Of a DNA stretch of 64,000 nucleotides, positions 16,928 through 26,010 are shown piece by piece (the stretch's first letter is position 1; each line of letters begins with the position of its first letter). Location: assembly GCF_049985285.1 (NCBI RefSeq), contig NZ_JBNIEU010000001.1:744001-808000 (forward strand), given 5' to 3'. The notes under the pieces were generated by a model. The model was not told the DNA's origin and ran no database searches. It was given only the letters and a program-made list of their open reading frames with translations. Source of the DNA: Aestuariirhabdus sp049985285. Lineage in GTDB: Bacteria > Pseudomonadota > Gammaproteobacteria > Pseudomonadales > Aestuariirhabdaceae. Position numbers and translations under genes: made by a program.

Positions 16928-18427
16928 GTGATCACACTGACCTTTTTGATATACCTCGCCGGCATGTTGGCGATCGGTATCGTCGCCTATCGCCGTACCC
17001 AGAACCTGTCAGACTATGTACTTGGCGGGCGCAATCTCGGCCCCATGCCCAGCGCCCTCTCCGCCGGCGCCTCGGATATGAGCGGATGGTTACTGCTGGG
17101 ACTTCCCGGCTACGCCATGTCCGCCGGCTACGGTGCGTTCTGGCTGGCCGGTGGACTGCTCATCGGTACCTGGCTTAACTGGCTGCTTGTGGCCCAACGC
17201 CTGCGCGTCTACTCCCAATATGCGGATGACGCCTTGACCCTGCCCGCCTTCTTTGAAAAACGCTTTCAAGACAGCAACCACAGCCTGCGGGTCATCTCGG
17301 CCATTTTCGTCCTGGTCTTCTTCCTTTTCTATACCAGCTCGGGCCTGGTGGCAGGCGGCAAGCTGTTTGAAACGGTATTCGGTTTCGATTATCAGCTGGC
17401 CGTCATCGTCGGCGCCATCGCTGTCATCTCCTACACCCTGTTCGGTGGTTATCTGGCCGTATCCTGGACCGACGTAGTGCAGGGCCTGCTAATGGCCGCC
17501 GCGCTGATTATCGTGCCACTGATCGCCATGGGTGAAGTGGGCGGAATGTCGGCGACCTGGGCGGCAATGGAGGCTAAAAATCCTGAACTACTCGACGCCT
17601 TTACCAATGCCGACGGCACCAGTATTACCCTGATCGGCACCCTCTCCCTGCTCGGGTGGGGACTGGGTTACTTCGGTCAGCCGCATATTCTCGCGCGCTT
17701 CAAGGGCATCACCTCCAAAGATGACGTTCCCACCGCGCGCCGCATCGCCGTGATATGGAGCGGCCTGACAATGACCGGAGCCTGCCTGGTAGGATTCGCC
17801 GCCACGGGGTATCTTGACGCACCACTGGGCGACACCGAAACCGTCTTTATGGTACTGGTGGATGCGTTGTTCCACCCGGTCATCGCAGGTATTCTTCTGG
17901 CGGCCATTCTGGCGGCTGTCATGAGCACCGCCGACTCCCAGCTACTGGTTTCATCGTCCGCCCTGGCGGAAGACTTCTACAAGACACTGTTCAACCAGAA
18001 AGCCAGCCAAAAGCAGCTGGTGATGGTCGGTCGTATCGCCGTGGTGGTTATCGCGTTGATCGCGACATTCCTGGCCATGGACAAAAACTCCAAGGTGCTG
18101 GAACTGGTCTCCTATGCCTGGGCGGGCTTTGGTGCCGCCTTCGGTCCTGCGCTAATACTGTCCCTGTACTGGAAGCGAATGAACAAGGTCGGCGCACTGG
18201 CTGGCATCATCGTTGGCGGAATCACCGTAGTGGTGTGGAAGCAGCTCTCCGGTGGCTGGTTCGATGTCTACGAGATCATTCCGGGCATTCTCTTCGCCCT
18301 GGTGGCTATCGTCATTGCGAGCCTGGCAACGGCTCCACCCTCTGATTCAGTCGTAACCACCTTTGAGGAGGTGGATGCGATGATCAAGGATGACACCCCC
18401 TCGCCCGCAGTAAGCGCTACCTCTTAA
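16928..18427 (+). CDS. putP: Sodium/proline symporter PutP
   Basis: A 499-aa transporter of the solute:sodium symporter family with about thirteen membrane segments. Diagnostic are RRTQNLSDYVLGGRNLG, LSAGASDMSGWLLLGLPG and GFGAAFGPALILSLYWKRMN. It imports proline with Na+. It starts with GTG, preceded by GAGGAAG. The C-terminal tail of about 40 residues is acidic and hydrophilic. It stands alone, with a GC-rich hairpin 18 bp after the stop. Confidence 0.95.
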   Translation: MITLTFLIYLAGMLAIGIVAYRRTQNLSDYVLGGRNLGPMPSALSAGASDMSGWLLLGLPGYAMSAGYGAFWLAGGLLIGTWLNWLLVAQRLRVYSQYADDALTLPAFFEKRFQDSNHSLRVISAIFVLVFFLFYTSSGLVAGGKLFETVFGFDYQLAVIVGAIAVISYTLFGGYLAVSWTDVVQGLLMAAALIIVPLIAMGEVGGMSATWAAMEAKNPELLDAFTNADGTSITLIGTLSLLGWGLGYFGQPHILARFKGITSKDDVPTARRIAVIWSGLTMTGACLVGFAATGYLDAPLGDTETVFMVLVDALFHPVIAGILLAAILAAVMSTADSQLLVSSSALAEDFYKTLFNQKASQKQLVMVGRIAVVVIALIATFLAMDKNSKVLELVSYAWAGFGAAFGPALILSLYWKRMNKVGALAGIIVGGITVVVWKQLSGGWFDVYEIIPGILFALVAIVIASLATAPPSDSVVTTFEEVDAMIKDDTPSPAVSATS

Positions 18428-18445
18428 CTCCCTCATGGAAAACCA

Positions 18446-18473
18446 CAGCCCCTCCCGTTTCCGGGAGGGGCTG
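18446..18473 (+). terminator. Perfect GC hairpin after putP
   Basis: CAGCCCCTCCCG (18446-18457) pairs perfectly with CGGGAGGGGCTG (18462-18473) across a TTTC loop. There is no T-tract, so it may be an RNA-stabilising hairpin or a weak terminator. Confidence 0.6.
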
Positions 18474-18977
18474 CTCGGCACTCCCAAAGCCTCCGCCTAA
18501 CCACCGGCCGCATCACAAATAATGAGACATTGCCTGCAAAATAATTAAATCCCTCTCCACCCGCTACACCGCCCCTCCGGCAACCATACCCCTTTCCCCA
18601 GCCGACTCCTGCGGCCTCGCCGCTCTGGTTTGCATCTAAAGCGCTCCGGTCACGATCGGCGACAATTAACCCCAAGCCTCCGATATCCCTGCGCCACACG
18701 CCTGTCGCCTTTTAATGTGCCCACAAAGGCTACGTTATATGATAGTTACTCACCAAGCGCGGCAGGTACCGATACAGCACCGCCCACCGAAGCCAGAACC
18801 GATACCGGGTGCCATCCCCTCCATTTAGAGCCGATTCTAGAGCTAGACTTTTGATAGAGCGAATTTTATGCTCTATAGGCTTGCTACGTTATTTCTCGAC
18901 CCCATCAGGGTCGGGACTGAAACCCGAGGCACTCAACCAGTCCAATAACAATAAGTTGATTCGCAGGAGATAGCGAG
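18474..18977. other. Intergenic region without a supported gene
   Basis: About 500 bp. Open frames here have poor codon patterns and no ribosome-binding sites. A small hairpin CGACCC-atca-GGGTCG lies near 18897-18913. AGGAG before 18978 is the ribosome-binding site of the next gene. Confidence 0.5.
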
Positions 18978-19481
18978 ATGAGCGACATCCTCTATGTAAA
19001 AACACCCAAGGGCATCGAAGCCGTTGCACAACGAAGTCATGAGGTGTCCGCCCGCGCCCGACAACTATTGATCTTGATCGACGGCAAGCGTGATCTGGAA
19101 GCACTGACGGCTCAGGTCCCCGGAGACCGCATGAAAGAGGCGTTTGAGCAGCTGCTCGCGGGGGGCTTTATCACGCCACTGAATCAAGAGGAACAACCAT
19201 CCGGTATCGGCTCAGCGCTGAAGCGATCGGCCCCCTCCGACGCACCCAAGCCCAAAGATGACAACGAACGCATAGAGATGGCTCGTAATTTCATGGTGAA
19301 CACGACCCGCACCTTTATCGGCTACACCGGCGAGCCGCTCATAGAGGAGATCGAGGCGTGCAGATCAATCGCTGAGCTGCAAGCGCTGTTCGACAAGTGG
19401 CGCGAGGCGATCAAGGTGAACCCCGAAGGCTCACAGCGCATGAGCGAGCTGGAGCCGCGACTGGCAGCACTGATCTCCTGA
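18978..19481 (+). CDS. Conserved-looking protein of unknown function (167 aa)
   Basis: A soluble, mostly helical protein. Residues 1-75 (MSDILYVKTPKGIEAVAQRS, LLILIDGKRDLEALTAQVP, ALLAGGFITPL-like) resemble the winged-helix-like module of cyclic-di-GMP or regulator-associated hypothetical proteins in which a short helical domain ends in a GGFI turn. A proline/lysine linker follows, then a helical C-terminal domain with MVNTTRTFIGYTGEPLIEEIE. A good AGGAG site fixes the start. I do not recognise a named family. It is monocistronic. Confidence 0.65.
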   Translation: MSDILYVKTPKGIEAVAQRSHEVSARARQLLILIDGKRDLEALTAQVPGDRMKEAFEQLLAGGFITPLNQEEQPSGIGSALKRSAPSDAPKPKDDNERIEMARNFMVNTTRTFIGYTGEPLIEEIEACRSIAELQALFDKWREAIKVNPEGSQRMSELEPRLAALIS

Positions 19482-19650
19482 TTCATCGGGGTATTTGCCC
19501 AGACACTCCTACGGGGACAACAACACCAAGGCGGCGCCCAACCTGCGAGTAGAGGAGGACCTCTCCCGACGTAAAAAGATGGCTACAACCAGAGATTAAA
19601 AAAAGCGGGTATATCCACCGGCGCCTCTTGGCCAGCACAGAAAACGGCGG

Positions 19651-20016
19651 CTACTTTATATGCTTCATCGATTTCTGGAACCACAAGAGCAGCATCGGAT
19701 CTCCCTCAACACGCACTGTCTTATCCTGAATAGCACGCATAAAGGCATTTTTATCTTTACCGGTGGCCATCGACCGAAGGATCGAAAACCCCTCCTGGGG
19801 GGACACAAAACGAATCGTCATATCAGCCTCGACCAGCTCGCCAGCACTGGTTAACGCCTGGTTTTTAAAACACAGGTAGCGACTGATCACCGGCTGGTCG
19901 CTGGTAAACTGAATCGTTTTCTCTACTCCGTTCAGGTATTCGCGCATCGACTCGTTACGACCTATAGCCCGTTTGTAGGCCACAGAGATCAACCACAACA
20001 GCAATCGAAATTTCAT
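19651..20016 (-). CDS. SCP2-like lipid-binding domain protein
   Basis: A 121-aa protein with an AAGGA site before the ATG. After a hydrophobic start (KFRLLLWLISVAYKRAIG), the layout fits a sterol carrier protein 2-like fold: strands ISRYLCFKNQALTSAG, ADMTIRFVSPQEGFSIL, then helix KNAFMRAIQDKTVRVEGDPMLLLWF ending in VEGD plus an amphipathic helix. The hydrophobic N-terminus may anchor it to the inner membrane. Lipid or hydrophobic-ligand binding is inferred. Confidence 0.6.
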   Translation of the reverse strand: MKFRLLLWLISVAYKRAIGRNESMREYLNGVEKTIQFTSDQPVISRYLCFKNQALTSAGELVEADMTIRFVSPQEGFSILRSMATGKDKNAFMRAIQDKTVRVEGDPMLLLWFQKSMKHIK

Positions 20017-20092
20017 TGGAATCCTTAAGGGTAAGACTGAACAGCGTCGGAGAATATCACCCTGTCCAAACGGTTGGAAGTGGAGGCCCGTG

Positions 20093-20443
20093 TCACTCCG
20101 GGCCTACCACCACCTTCGCGTAACTTTCTCGCTCCATATCCTCAACCGCCACGGTCAGGGAAACGCCTTTAAGACCCAAACCCGTCAACGCCGAAAGTAC
20201 CGATTCGGACAGCGCTTTTCGCTGTACCAGCGTACGCCCCGACAAGATACGCAGGGTGACATGGACAAACGACTGTGGCTGAACTCCGCTACGAAAATAC
20301 TGATAAGCGATCGCTCTTGATTTGATCGCGTGTTCCTCAAAAAGCGCGCTGTTAATGGCCCCGGCGTGAACGCTGTCCACCAACACTCCGGGGTCAACGT
20401 TCGCTGCCAGCTCCTGCGAATACTCGATAATACAATGGGGCAT
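20093..20443 (-). CDS. 5-carboxymethyl-2-hydroxymuconate isomerase family protein
   Basis: A 116-aa tautomerase-superfamily protein. The catalytic Pro follows the initiator Met (MPHCIIEYSQEL), and the C-terminal half has the expected ILSGRTLVQRKALSESVL segment. CHMI acts in homoprotocatechuate degradation, but no other hpa gene is nearby. A different tautomerase role is therefore quite possible. Confidence 0.85.
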   Translation of the reverse strand: MPHCIIEYSQELAANVDPGVLVDSVHAGAINSALFEEHAIKSRAIAYQYFRSGVQPQSFVHVTLRILSGRTLVQRKALSESVLSALTGLGLKGVSLTVAVEDMERESYAKVVVGPE

Positions 20444-20522
20444 CGGGGCATCTCTTTATGGCTTGTAGGCAGAAGAGAGCTGCCGCCTCTCCTGTGGTGA
20501 AAGAGGGATTGTATACGGGGGT

Positions 20523-22952
20523 CTACTCTTGATCCAGCCAAAGCCCCTGGCGCAGACGCTGATCCATGACTCCCAGCAACCTGGCCTCATCAATGGGGCG
20601 CGAGATCTTGAAACCTTGCCCCAGGGGGCAGCCTTGTTCCCGCAGGAACTCCGCCTGCTCCCCATGCTCGATACCTTCGGCGACCACCTCCATATGCAAC
20701 TGTTTGGCCATCGACAGGATGCTGCATACCAGCAGCGCGTCTTTTGAATTGTGGGGCACGTTGGCGACAAAGGCACGGTCAATTTTCAATACATCCACCG
20801 GCAACTGACGCAGGTAGGCCAGCGATGAGTAACCGGTACCAAAGTCATCGATGGCGATGGTCACCCCCATCTTCGCCAGTCTGGACATCTGCGCAGCTAC
20901 GGCGCTCATATCCTTCACCAACAAGCTTTCGGTCAGCTCAAACTCCAGCTGCCCGGGAGATAGTTTCTGTCGTGCTAACTGTTGTTCAACGAAGGCGGTG
21001 AGGCGTTTATCGAGAAATAGCTCCGGGTTCATATTGACCGCCAGCTTCAGGTTAAGCCGGGTGTGGCGACACACCCTGGCAAGTAACTCGAGGCCGTGTT
21101 CGATCACCCAAAAGCCAACGGCAATATTGTGCTCACCATTTTCCAGGTCTCGCAAGAACGCTGCGGGGGAGAGCAAACCCTGCTGCGGATGCTGCCAGCG
21201 AATCAGCGCTTCAAAGCCGGTCAGGTGGCCACTACCGAGGGATATCTGGGGTTGCAAGTGCAGGCAAAACTGCTGCTGTTCGACGGCCACTCGTAACTCG
21301 CGCTCCATCGCCACGCGGTTTTCGACACTGTGCGTCATCTGCTTGTCAAAAATGCAAAACGCATTCTTCCCTCGCGCCTTGGCTTCGTGCATCGCGGTAT
21401 CGGCTTGTTTGATCAACTCCTCGGCGTTGCCCGGCTGCTCGCTACTGGCAAAGGTCACACCCAGACTGGCGGCGATCACAAACGACTGGTCGAGCAGTTG
21501 TAGGGGTTGTCTTATCTCATCCAGCAGTGAAGATACTATTTTAAGAATACGCTCTCTGGATTCAGCATTGGGCAAGATAACAACAAACACATCACCGCCA
21601 AAACGGCCCACCATATCGCTCTCGCGCAGGGTGTTGGCGAGGCGTTGGGAAAGCGAGACCAGCAGGTTATCGCCAATCTCATGACCCAGGCTGTTATTGA
21701 TACGTTTAAAATCATCCAGGTCCAGCAGTATTACCGCCAACAGGCTATGATCCGACGCCTGCGCCTGCAACGACTCGTTCAGAAACTGCAACAACAGGTT
21801 ACGATTTGGCAAACCGGTGAGCGGGTCGAATAACGCCATATTTTCCAGCTGCACGGTACGGTGTCTTACCTCCTGGGTGAGGGCTTCCAACTGATCTGCC
21901 AACTCAATTCCGGCATCTTCCAGCTGGTTAAGCTCATCGCCAAGACGCCCTCTCTCCTTGCGCAGTAGTGCCCTGGTGTCATCAAACTTTTGGTAGGCCA
22001 ACATCGGCATCGCCTGCGCCAAATCGTTGAGACGGCGAATGGGCGCACTGTAGGCGAGGTAACCAATAATCTGTCCCACCAGCAAAATCCCCAACGCCAA
22101 AACAGAGACCTGCCACAGGTACTGGTTCAGCGCCCGCTCCTGCTCCGAAACATCATCAACAAAAAGAAGGTGTCCCGATACCCCGTCATTACCCAGGGGT
22201 TGCGACCAGATCCGATAGTAATGGTCGTTGAGGTCAATCGTATGACTCGACGCACTGATCTCTTTCAAGCTAAATTGTGAGCTTGCCTCGTATAAAAGAG
22301 GCTCCAGCTGGGTGCGATTCGAGAGCGACTGAACCCGCGCCGACCAACCACCAAACTGAGTCAGGTCGTCCTCTATCAGTAGGGCGATATCTACATTATG
22401 GATTTCACGCAACGAAATCACCGGCTGGATCAGGGAGGAGGCGATCACCAGCACCCGCTCATCCCTGCCCGCCCAGTGTGCGGGCAGGGCCGTGTAATGC
22501 AGGCACCGAGTTTCGCAACGAACACCCTCAACCGGCGACAGGGTGCGTAACACCTCGGTCACACCCTGACTCCACTCGAACAACGGGGGCGCCCCCCAAC
22601 TCGCGAGGATGCTGCCCTGGGTATCCAATAGCCAGGCATACTCGAAGTCATTACGCAGGGCGTTATTTTCCCAGAACGCCGTAAACGCATTCTTCATACT
22701 GATGCTGTTTTGTTGCAGCTCGGGGTCACGCCCCCGGTCCAGAAAAGATTCCAGCGAACGGATGATGTTCTCGCTATTAAGACGAAAGACACGCTCAATG
22801 TTGCTCCGCTGCTCTTCCACCCGGCTGTTCTGGTTCTGGCGCTGATAGCTATCAAACCAAAACAGGGTCAGGGCGGTCAGGCTACCGAGAAGCGCCAACA
22901 GCAGCAGCGTATAGAGCACCAGTGATTTCCATCGCAGACTCATAAAACGCAT
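20523..22952 (-). CDS. Membrane sensor with HAMP, degenerate GGDEF and intact EAL domain
   Basis: An 809-aa protein. An N-terminal membrane helix (LVLYTLLLLALLGSLTALTLF) is followed by a periplasmic sensor of about 240 residues, a second helix (VLALGILLVGQIIGYLAY), a HAMP-like linker, a coiled segment, GGDEF (about 375-540) and EAL (about 555-800). The cyclase motif reads GGDVF, so diguanylate cyclase activity is probably lost. The EAL motifs FEALIRW, ELTES, DDFGTGYSSL, KIDRAF and EGIEHGEQ look intact, predicting c-di-GMP phosphodiesterase activity. The start at 22952 follows GGGAG. It is the last gene of an operon with the porin and PBP-like genes. Confidence 0.9.
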   Translation of the reverse strand: MRFMSLRWKSLVLYTLLLLALLGSLTALTLFWFDSYQRQNQNSRVEEQRSNIERVFRLNSENIIRSLESFLDRGRDPELQQNSISMKNAFTAFWENNALRNDFEYAWLLDTQGSILASWGAPPLFEWSQGVTEVLRTLSPVEGVRCETRCLHYTALPAHWAGRDERVLVIASSLIQPVISLREIHNVDIALLIEDDLTQFGGWSARVQSLSNRTQLEPLLYEASSQFSLKEISASSHTIDLNDHYYRIWSQPLGNDGVSGHLLFVDDVSEQERALNQYLWQVSVLALGILLVGQIIGYLAYSAPIRRLNDLAQAMPMLAYQKFDDTRALLRKERGRLGDELNQLEDAGIELADQLEALTQEVRHRTVQLENMALFDPLTGLPNRNLLLQFLNESLQAQASDHSLLAVILLDLDDFKRINNSLGHEIGDNLLVSLSQRLANTLRESDMVGRFGGDVFVVILPNAESRERILKIVSSLLDEIRQPLQLLDQSFVIAASLGVTFASSEQPGNAEELIKQADTAMHEAKARGKNAFCIFDKQMTHSVENRVAMERELRVAVEQQQFCLHLQPQISLGSGHLTGFEALIRWQHPQQGLLSPAAFLRDLENGEHNIAVGFWVIEHGLELLARVCRHTRLNLKLAVNMNPELFLDKRLTAFVEQQLARQKLSPGQLEFELTESLLVKDMSAVAAQMSRLAKMGVTIAIDDFGTGYSSLAYLRQLPVDVLKIDRAFVANVPHNSKDALLVCSILSMAKQLHMEVVAEGIEHGEQAEFLREQGCPLGQGFKISRPIDEARLLGVMDQRLRQGLWLDQE

Positions 22953-22969
22953 ATCTACTCCCGGTAGCA

Positions 22970-24169
22970 TTAAAACCAGTAAGAGAGTTGCAGGGCGAAC
23001 AGGCTCCAGTATTTGGAGTCGTTCGTTTGCGTATCCGAAAACAGTTGCGGGGCGATCCAGGCGGTGCCGGTGATGTAGTGATATTCACCGCGCAGCATCC
23101 AGTCGTCACCACCCTGCCAGCTGACCCCGGCGGTCAGATCCCGTGCGTAGGCGAAGTAGTCGGGCTGCCCGGTGGTTTTCTCACGGTCGTGACCGTCGCG
23201 GTCGGAGGTGTCGAGATAGCGCGCATCGTAACGCATCATCAGGCGCACCTCGGGGGTCAGGTCGTAGAGACCCTGCAGGTAAAATCCATCGCTGTTGATA
23301 GTGTCACTGAAGTCAGGGGCAAAGAGTCCGTTAAATTCGAAACGGTCGAAAATATATTCGGCGGTCCACTCCCAGCGCTCGGTGCGGTACTGTGCCGACA
23401 GAATCGTTTCCCATACCCTTGAGTCACCCGACAACGCTTGCGTCGGGTCGCTACTATCATAATCGACCTTGGAGTAGAGGCTGCTCACCCCCAGCTTCCA
23501 GCGCTCCTGCTCCTCGGTGAAATAGAGACTACCCTGGGCGACGTAATCCTCATCGAGACTGCCTTTGGCATTGGGTCCGATAACCCAATCAATGGTGTCA
23601 TCATCGATGTCGGTGCGGCCACCACTCAGCTGCCAGTCAAGAGTACCCGCATCGCTGAAATGCACCCCAAACAGGCTCGCACCATCGGTATTCAGGGTTA
23701 TATCCCGATAGATATCCCAGTACACAGACTGCGGCGGAATAATGCCGGGCTGGGCCGAAGGCACGTCACGGGTGTCCCGGTAGAGTCCATGGGCATTTTT
23801 ATAGCGCCCCAGCATCAGGTTAACTTCACCTTGCAGGTAATTGAGCAGGCTGTAATCCAGCAACAGGTAATCGAGCCGGCCACCTTCACGATAACGATTG
23901 CCACCGTTGAGATACATCGCCTGCCCCGCCACGCGCACACGTTCGGTGACCTGTACCGACCCGTTCAGCGCCGCGCTCGAAAGCTTTCCGGTCCAACCCG
24001 AATCATCATCGATGTAGCCATTGTGATCGGTATAGATCAGCCCCTGGGAGACAAACCCGTGCACTACTAACTCCTCCGCCACAACAAAGGAGGGAAGCAG
24101 GACAAGGGCGGCAATCCAGCTGCGCCCGAACCTAGCGAACGCTAATCGTCTTGATCTGAGTATCCACAT
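22970..24169 (-). CDS. Outer-membrane porin-like beta-barrel protein
   Basis: A 399-aa protein. The ATG at 24169 follows GAAAGGA and begins a signal peptide (FGRSWIAALVLLPSFVVAEE). The mature part alternates polar and aromatic residues in short strands (VVHGFVSQGLIYTD, WEWTAEYIFDRFEF, VRLMMRYDARYLDT) and ends LFALQLSYWF, with the terminal Phe typical of outer-membrane barrels. It overlaps the PBP-like gene by 38 bp and precedes the EAL gene by 17 bp. It may be a porin whose periplasmic partner signals to the EAL protein. Confidence 0.82.
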   Translation of the reverse strand: MWILRSRRLAFARFGRSWIAALVLLPSFVVAEELVVHGFVSQGLIYTDHNGYIDDDSGWTGKLSSAALNGSVQVTERVRVAGQAMYLNGGNRYREGGRLDYLLLDYSLLNYLQGEVNLMLGRYKNAHGLYRDTRDVPSAQPGIIPPQSVYWDIYRDITLNTDGASLFGVHFSDAGTLDWQLSGGRTDIDDDTIDWVIGPNAKGSLDEDYVAQGSLYFTEEQERWKLGVSSLYSKVDYDSSDPTQALSGDSRVWETILSAQYRTERWEWTAEYIFDRFEFNGLFAPDFSDTINSDGFYLQGLYDLTPEVRLMMRYDARYLDTSDRDGHDREKTTGQPDYFAYARDLTAGVSWQGGDDWMLRGEYHYITGTAWIAPQLFSDTQTNDSKYWSLFALQLSYWF

Positions 24170-24566
24170 AGTCCTTTCTCGCAAAACCGATGGCGCCGGG
24201 TGTCGATGCCACTTTGCCAACCAACTCGTCCTCACTGGCCACCTGTTGTGGCGCTGTACCAAAACCGGAATAGAGCAAGCGCTGCCAGCTGCGCTCCAGC
24301 TGATAACAATACAACCGCATTTGCTCCCTGCAGAACGCCTGTTGCAGAGGGTGGGATGCGGGTAGTACGAACAGGGTGATGCGCTCGCCGGACGGCCAGA
24401 AGTTCTGCCTGCTGGTGAAGATCGCTTTCAGCTGCTGAAACGAGAGTTCGGCAACGGGCACCGCGGGATTAGCAATAATCCGGGTCTGCTCGGCATGGAG
24501 ATAGCCGCATCGAGTTAACAGCACCAACAGCATGATCAACCGCAGGCTGCGCCAAATTTCGAGCAT
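24132..24566 (-). CDS. Small phosphate-binding-protein-like (PBP-like) periplasmic protein
   Basis: A 144-aa protein with a signal sequence (LRLIMLLVLLTRCGYLHA) and the short PstS-like core AVPVAELSFQQLKAIFTSRQNFWPSG, a Q-x-F-C-R-E helix, and GAIGFARKDYVD near the end. Such half-size PBP-like proteins often stand beside a porin and a signalling protein. It is first in the operon PBP-porin-EAL and could modulate the periplasmic domain of the EAL protein. Direct phosphate transport is unlikely, because no Pst membrane components are present. Confidence 0.8.
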   Translation of the reverse strand: MLEIWRSLRLIMLLVLLTRCGYLHAEQTRIIANPAVPVAELSFQQLKAIFTSRQNFWPSGERITLFVLPASHPLQQAFCREQMRLYCYQLERSWQRLLYSGFGTAPQQVASEDELVGKVASTPGAIGFARKDYVDTQIKTISVR

Positions 24567-24787
24567 TTACATCCTTTTCGTCTGCAACAACAAAACTGAA
24601 TGGAGGGGGCTCGTTAAAAACTATACCAATACAGGGCCCTTATCCCGTTTTCAGCGTCTATTTGTGACCGAGGTAGAGTTATAGATGCAAAAGTAGCGGG
24701 CGGCGGCACGACGGCTGTGTTCGCGGGACCAGCAAAGCGGTCGCCCCCCTCTATCGGTGGGCAGAAGCAGGGGCCAGGACAGCCCCG

Positions 24788-25729
24788 TTACACCTCGATC
24801 CGATATCCTGCGCGAGGGAAATGCACGCAAACGGTTCCAACCTGATCCGTTGTGCGCGTTATTGATAGGGTGTCCGCATCGGCGCTACAGACCATGCCCT
24901 CTGTACGCTGCTCACCGCTGTCCACATCCGGGCCAATCGACACCCTAGTGCCTGGCGTTAATCCTTGCGGGTCATTCTGTGTAATCGGGTCAACGGTAAC
25001 AGGGTCTGAGCTTTGTGCTAACGCCAGCGCATCTTCTGCTGCGAGGGGGGTAGACCTGCCATGACCGATTGCGTTTACGCTTTTTTCCCAACGCTCGAGG
25101 TGTGGAAATTCAGAAAATAGTGGCGCGCCTCCGTCCCAACGACCCCGTAAGAACCAGACCACGTGATAACACTGCGCATCAATGGCCGCAGGATCAGGGC
25201 CGAGCAAAAATGTACGACCATCGCTGAGCGTATTGTTGAGCCAGCCCAGTGGCGCGCGCAGCTGGGCGACAAGATGGGGCAACTGAGCGTTGGCTTGCTT
25301 TAACCGTTCCGCCCAATCTTCGCCAAGATAGAGAAGCCCGCGATCTTTTGCAAAATCCGCGGGTAGATTGTCGCCAGCGGCACCCAGAACGATCTTAACC
25401 CCCAGATTAAAGAGCTCGCCATCGGTCCAGCGGCTAAGACACCACAGCAACCCCGCGTTGGCCGATGGCATAAAAGTCGGTGACGGATAACGTCGTTCCA
25501 GTTCACGGATAATACATTGGCTATCGCAGTAGATGTCTGCCCCAATTTGCATAACCGGTGTACGTCTATAGCCACCGGTAAGCGCCGTAAGTAGCGGTTT
25601 GGGGGGCAATCGCGGTATCTCCACATCGTGCCAGGCAAGCCCCTTAATACCCAATGCCACACGCACTTTTTCAGCGACCGGGGATTGTGGATAGTTGTGC
25701 AATATAATATCTGAAGCGCTAGCTGACAC
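24788..25729 (-). CDS. Glutathione S-transferase family protein
   Basis: A 313-aa protein. Residues 8-85 form a thioredoxin-like GST N domain (ILHNYPQSPVAEKVRVALGIKGL, then GGYRRTPVMQIGADIYCDSQCI with the cis-Pro and the D/E-S glutathione site). A helical GST C domain occupies about 95-215. Beyond it, about 90 residues include a DNDPQGLTPGTRVSIGPD-like beta-rich extension not found in ordinary GSTs. GGGAG precedes the ATG. The substrate is unknown. Confidence 0.85.
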   Translation of the reverse strand: MSASASDIILHNYPQSPVAEKVRVALGIKGLAWHDVEIPRLPPKPLLTALTGGYRRTPVMQIGADIYCDSQCIIRELERRYPSPTFMPSANAGLLWCLSRWTDGELFNLGVKIVLGAAGDNLPADFAKDRGLLYLGEDWAERLKQANAQLPHLVAQLRAPLGWLNNTLSDGRTFLLGPDPAAIDAQCYHVVWFLRGRWDGGAPLFSEFPHLERWEKSVNAIGHGRSTPLAAEDALALAQSSDPVTVDPITQNDPQGLTPGTRVSIGPDVDSGEQRTEGMVCSADADTLSITRTTDQVGTVCVHFPRAGYRIEV

Positions 25730-25759
25730 GATGAATCTCCCTGTTTTGGTGTCTAGAGT

Positions 25760-25888
25760 CTATCCGGTCACCCGCCCTTTGGGTACTCCCCCAAAGATCA
25801 GTACTTTCAACTCATGAGGACTACTCACAGCCCTTGTGATACCCATTTTCTTTGGGTCGGTGGCGCAATCGATACCGATAATAATCAT
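25760..25888 (-). pseudogene. N-terminal remnant of a DUF429 (RNase H-like) gene
   Basis: A 42-codon frame with a strong AAGGAGTGACT site. It starts MIIIGIDCATDPKKMGIT, which is the characteristic beginning of DUF429 proteins (normally over 200 aa, RNase H-like fold with the first catalytic Asp in GIDCAT). The frame leaves the family after about 20 residues and stops. The rest of the gene is absent before the GST start 30 bp downstream. I read it as a truncated gene whose expression signal survived. Confidence 0.55.
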
Positions 25889-26010
25889 AGTCACTCCTTA
25901 ACGATCTATAGCTACTATAGAGACTGATCTATGCTGCAAGTAAAACAGGTTCCAGCCTTTCTTTTTCCATCCCCTCGCTAAGCAATGAGTAACATTTCCC
26001 TCACAGCCAC

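Noticed and set aside
18433..18699. Minus-strand 88-codon frame after putP
   Set aside because: It includes the putP hairpin, has no ribosome-binding site and an improbable composition.
20851..21684. Plus-strand open frame opposite the GGDEF/EAL gene
   Set aside because: Antisense of a well-supported gene; composition (Ser/Arg/Cys-rich) is not protein-like.
22609..22845. Small plus-strand frames within the EAL gene
   Set aside because: Inside a well-supported gene on the other strand; no start signals.
25861..25875. GGTGGCGCA as a left att site of the R-M island
   Set aside because: Only about seven bases agree with the tRNA end and they are explained by the DUF429 codons for DCAT.
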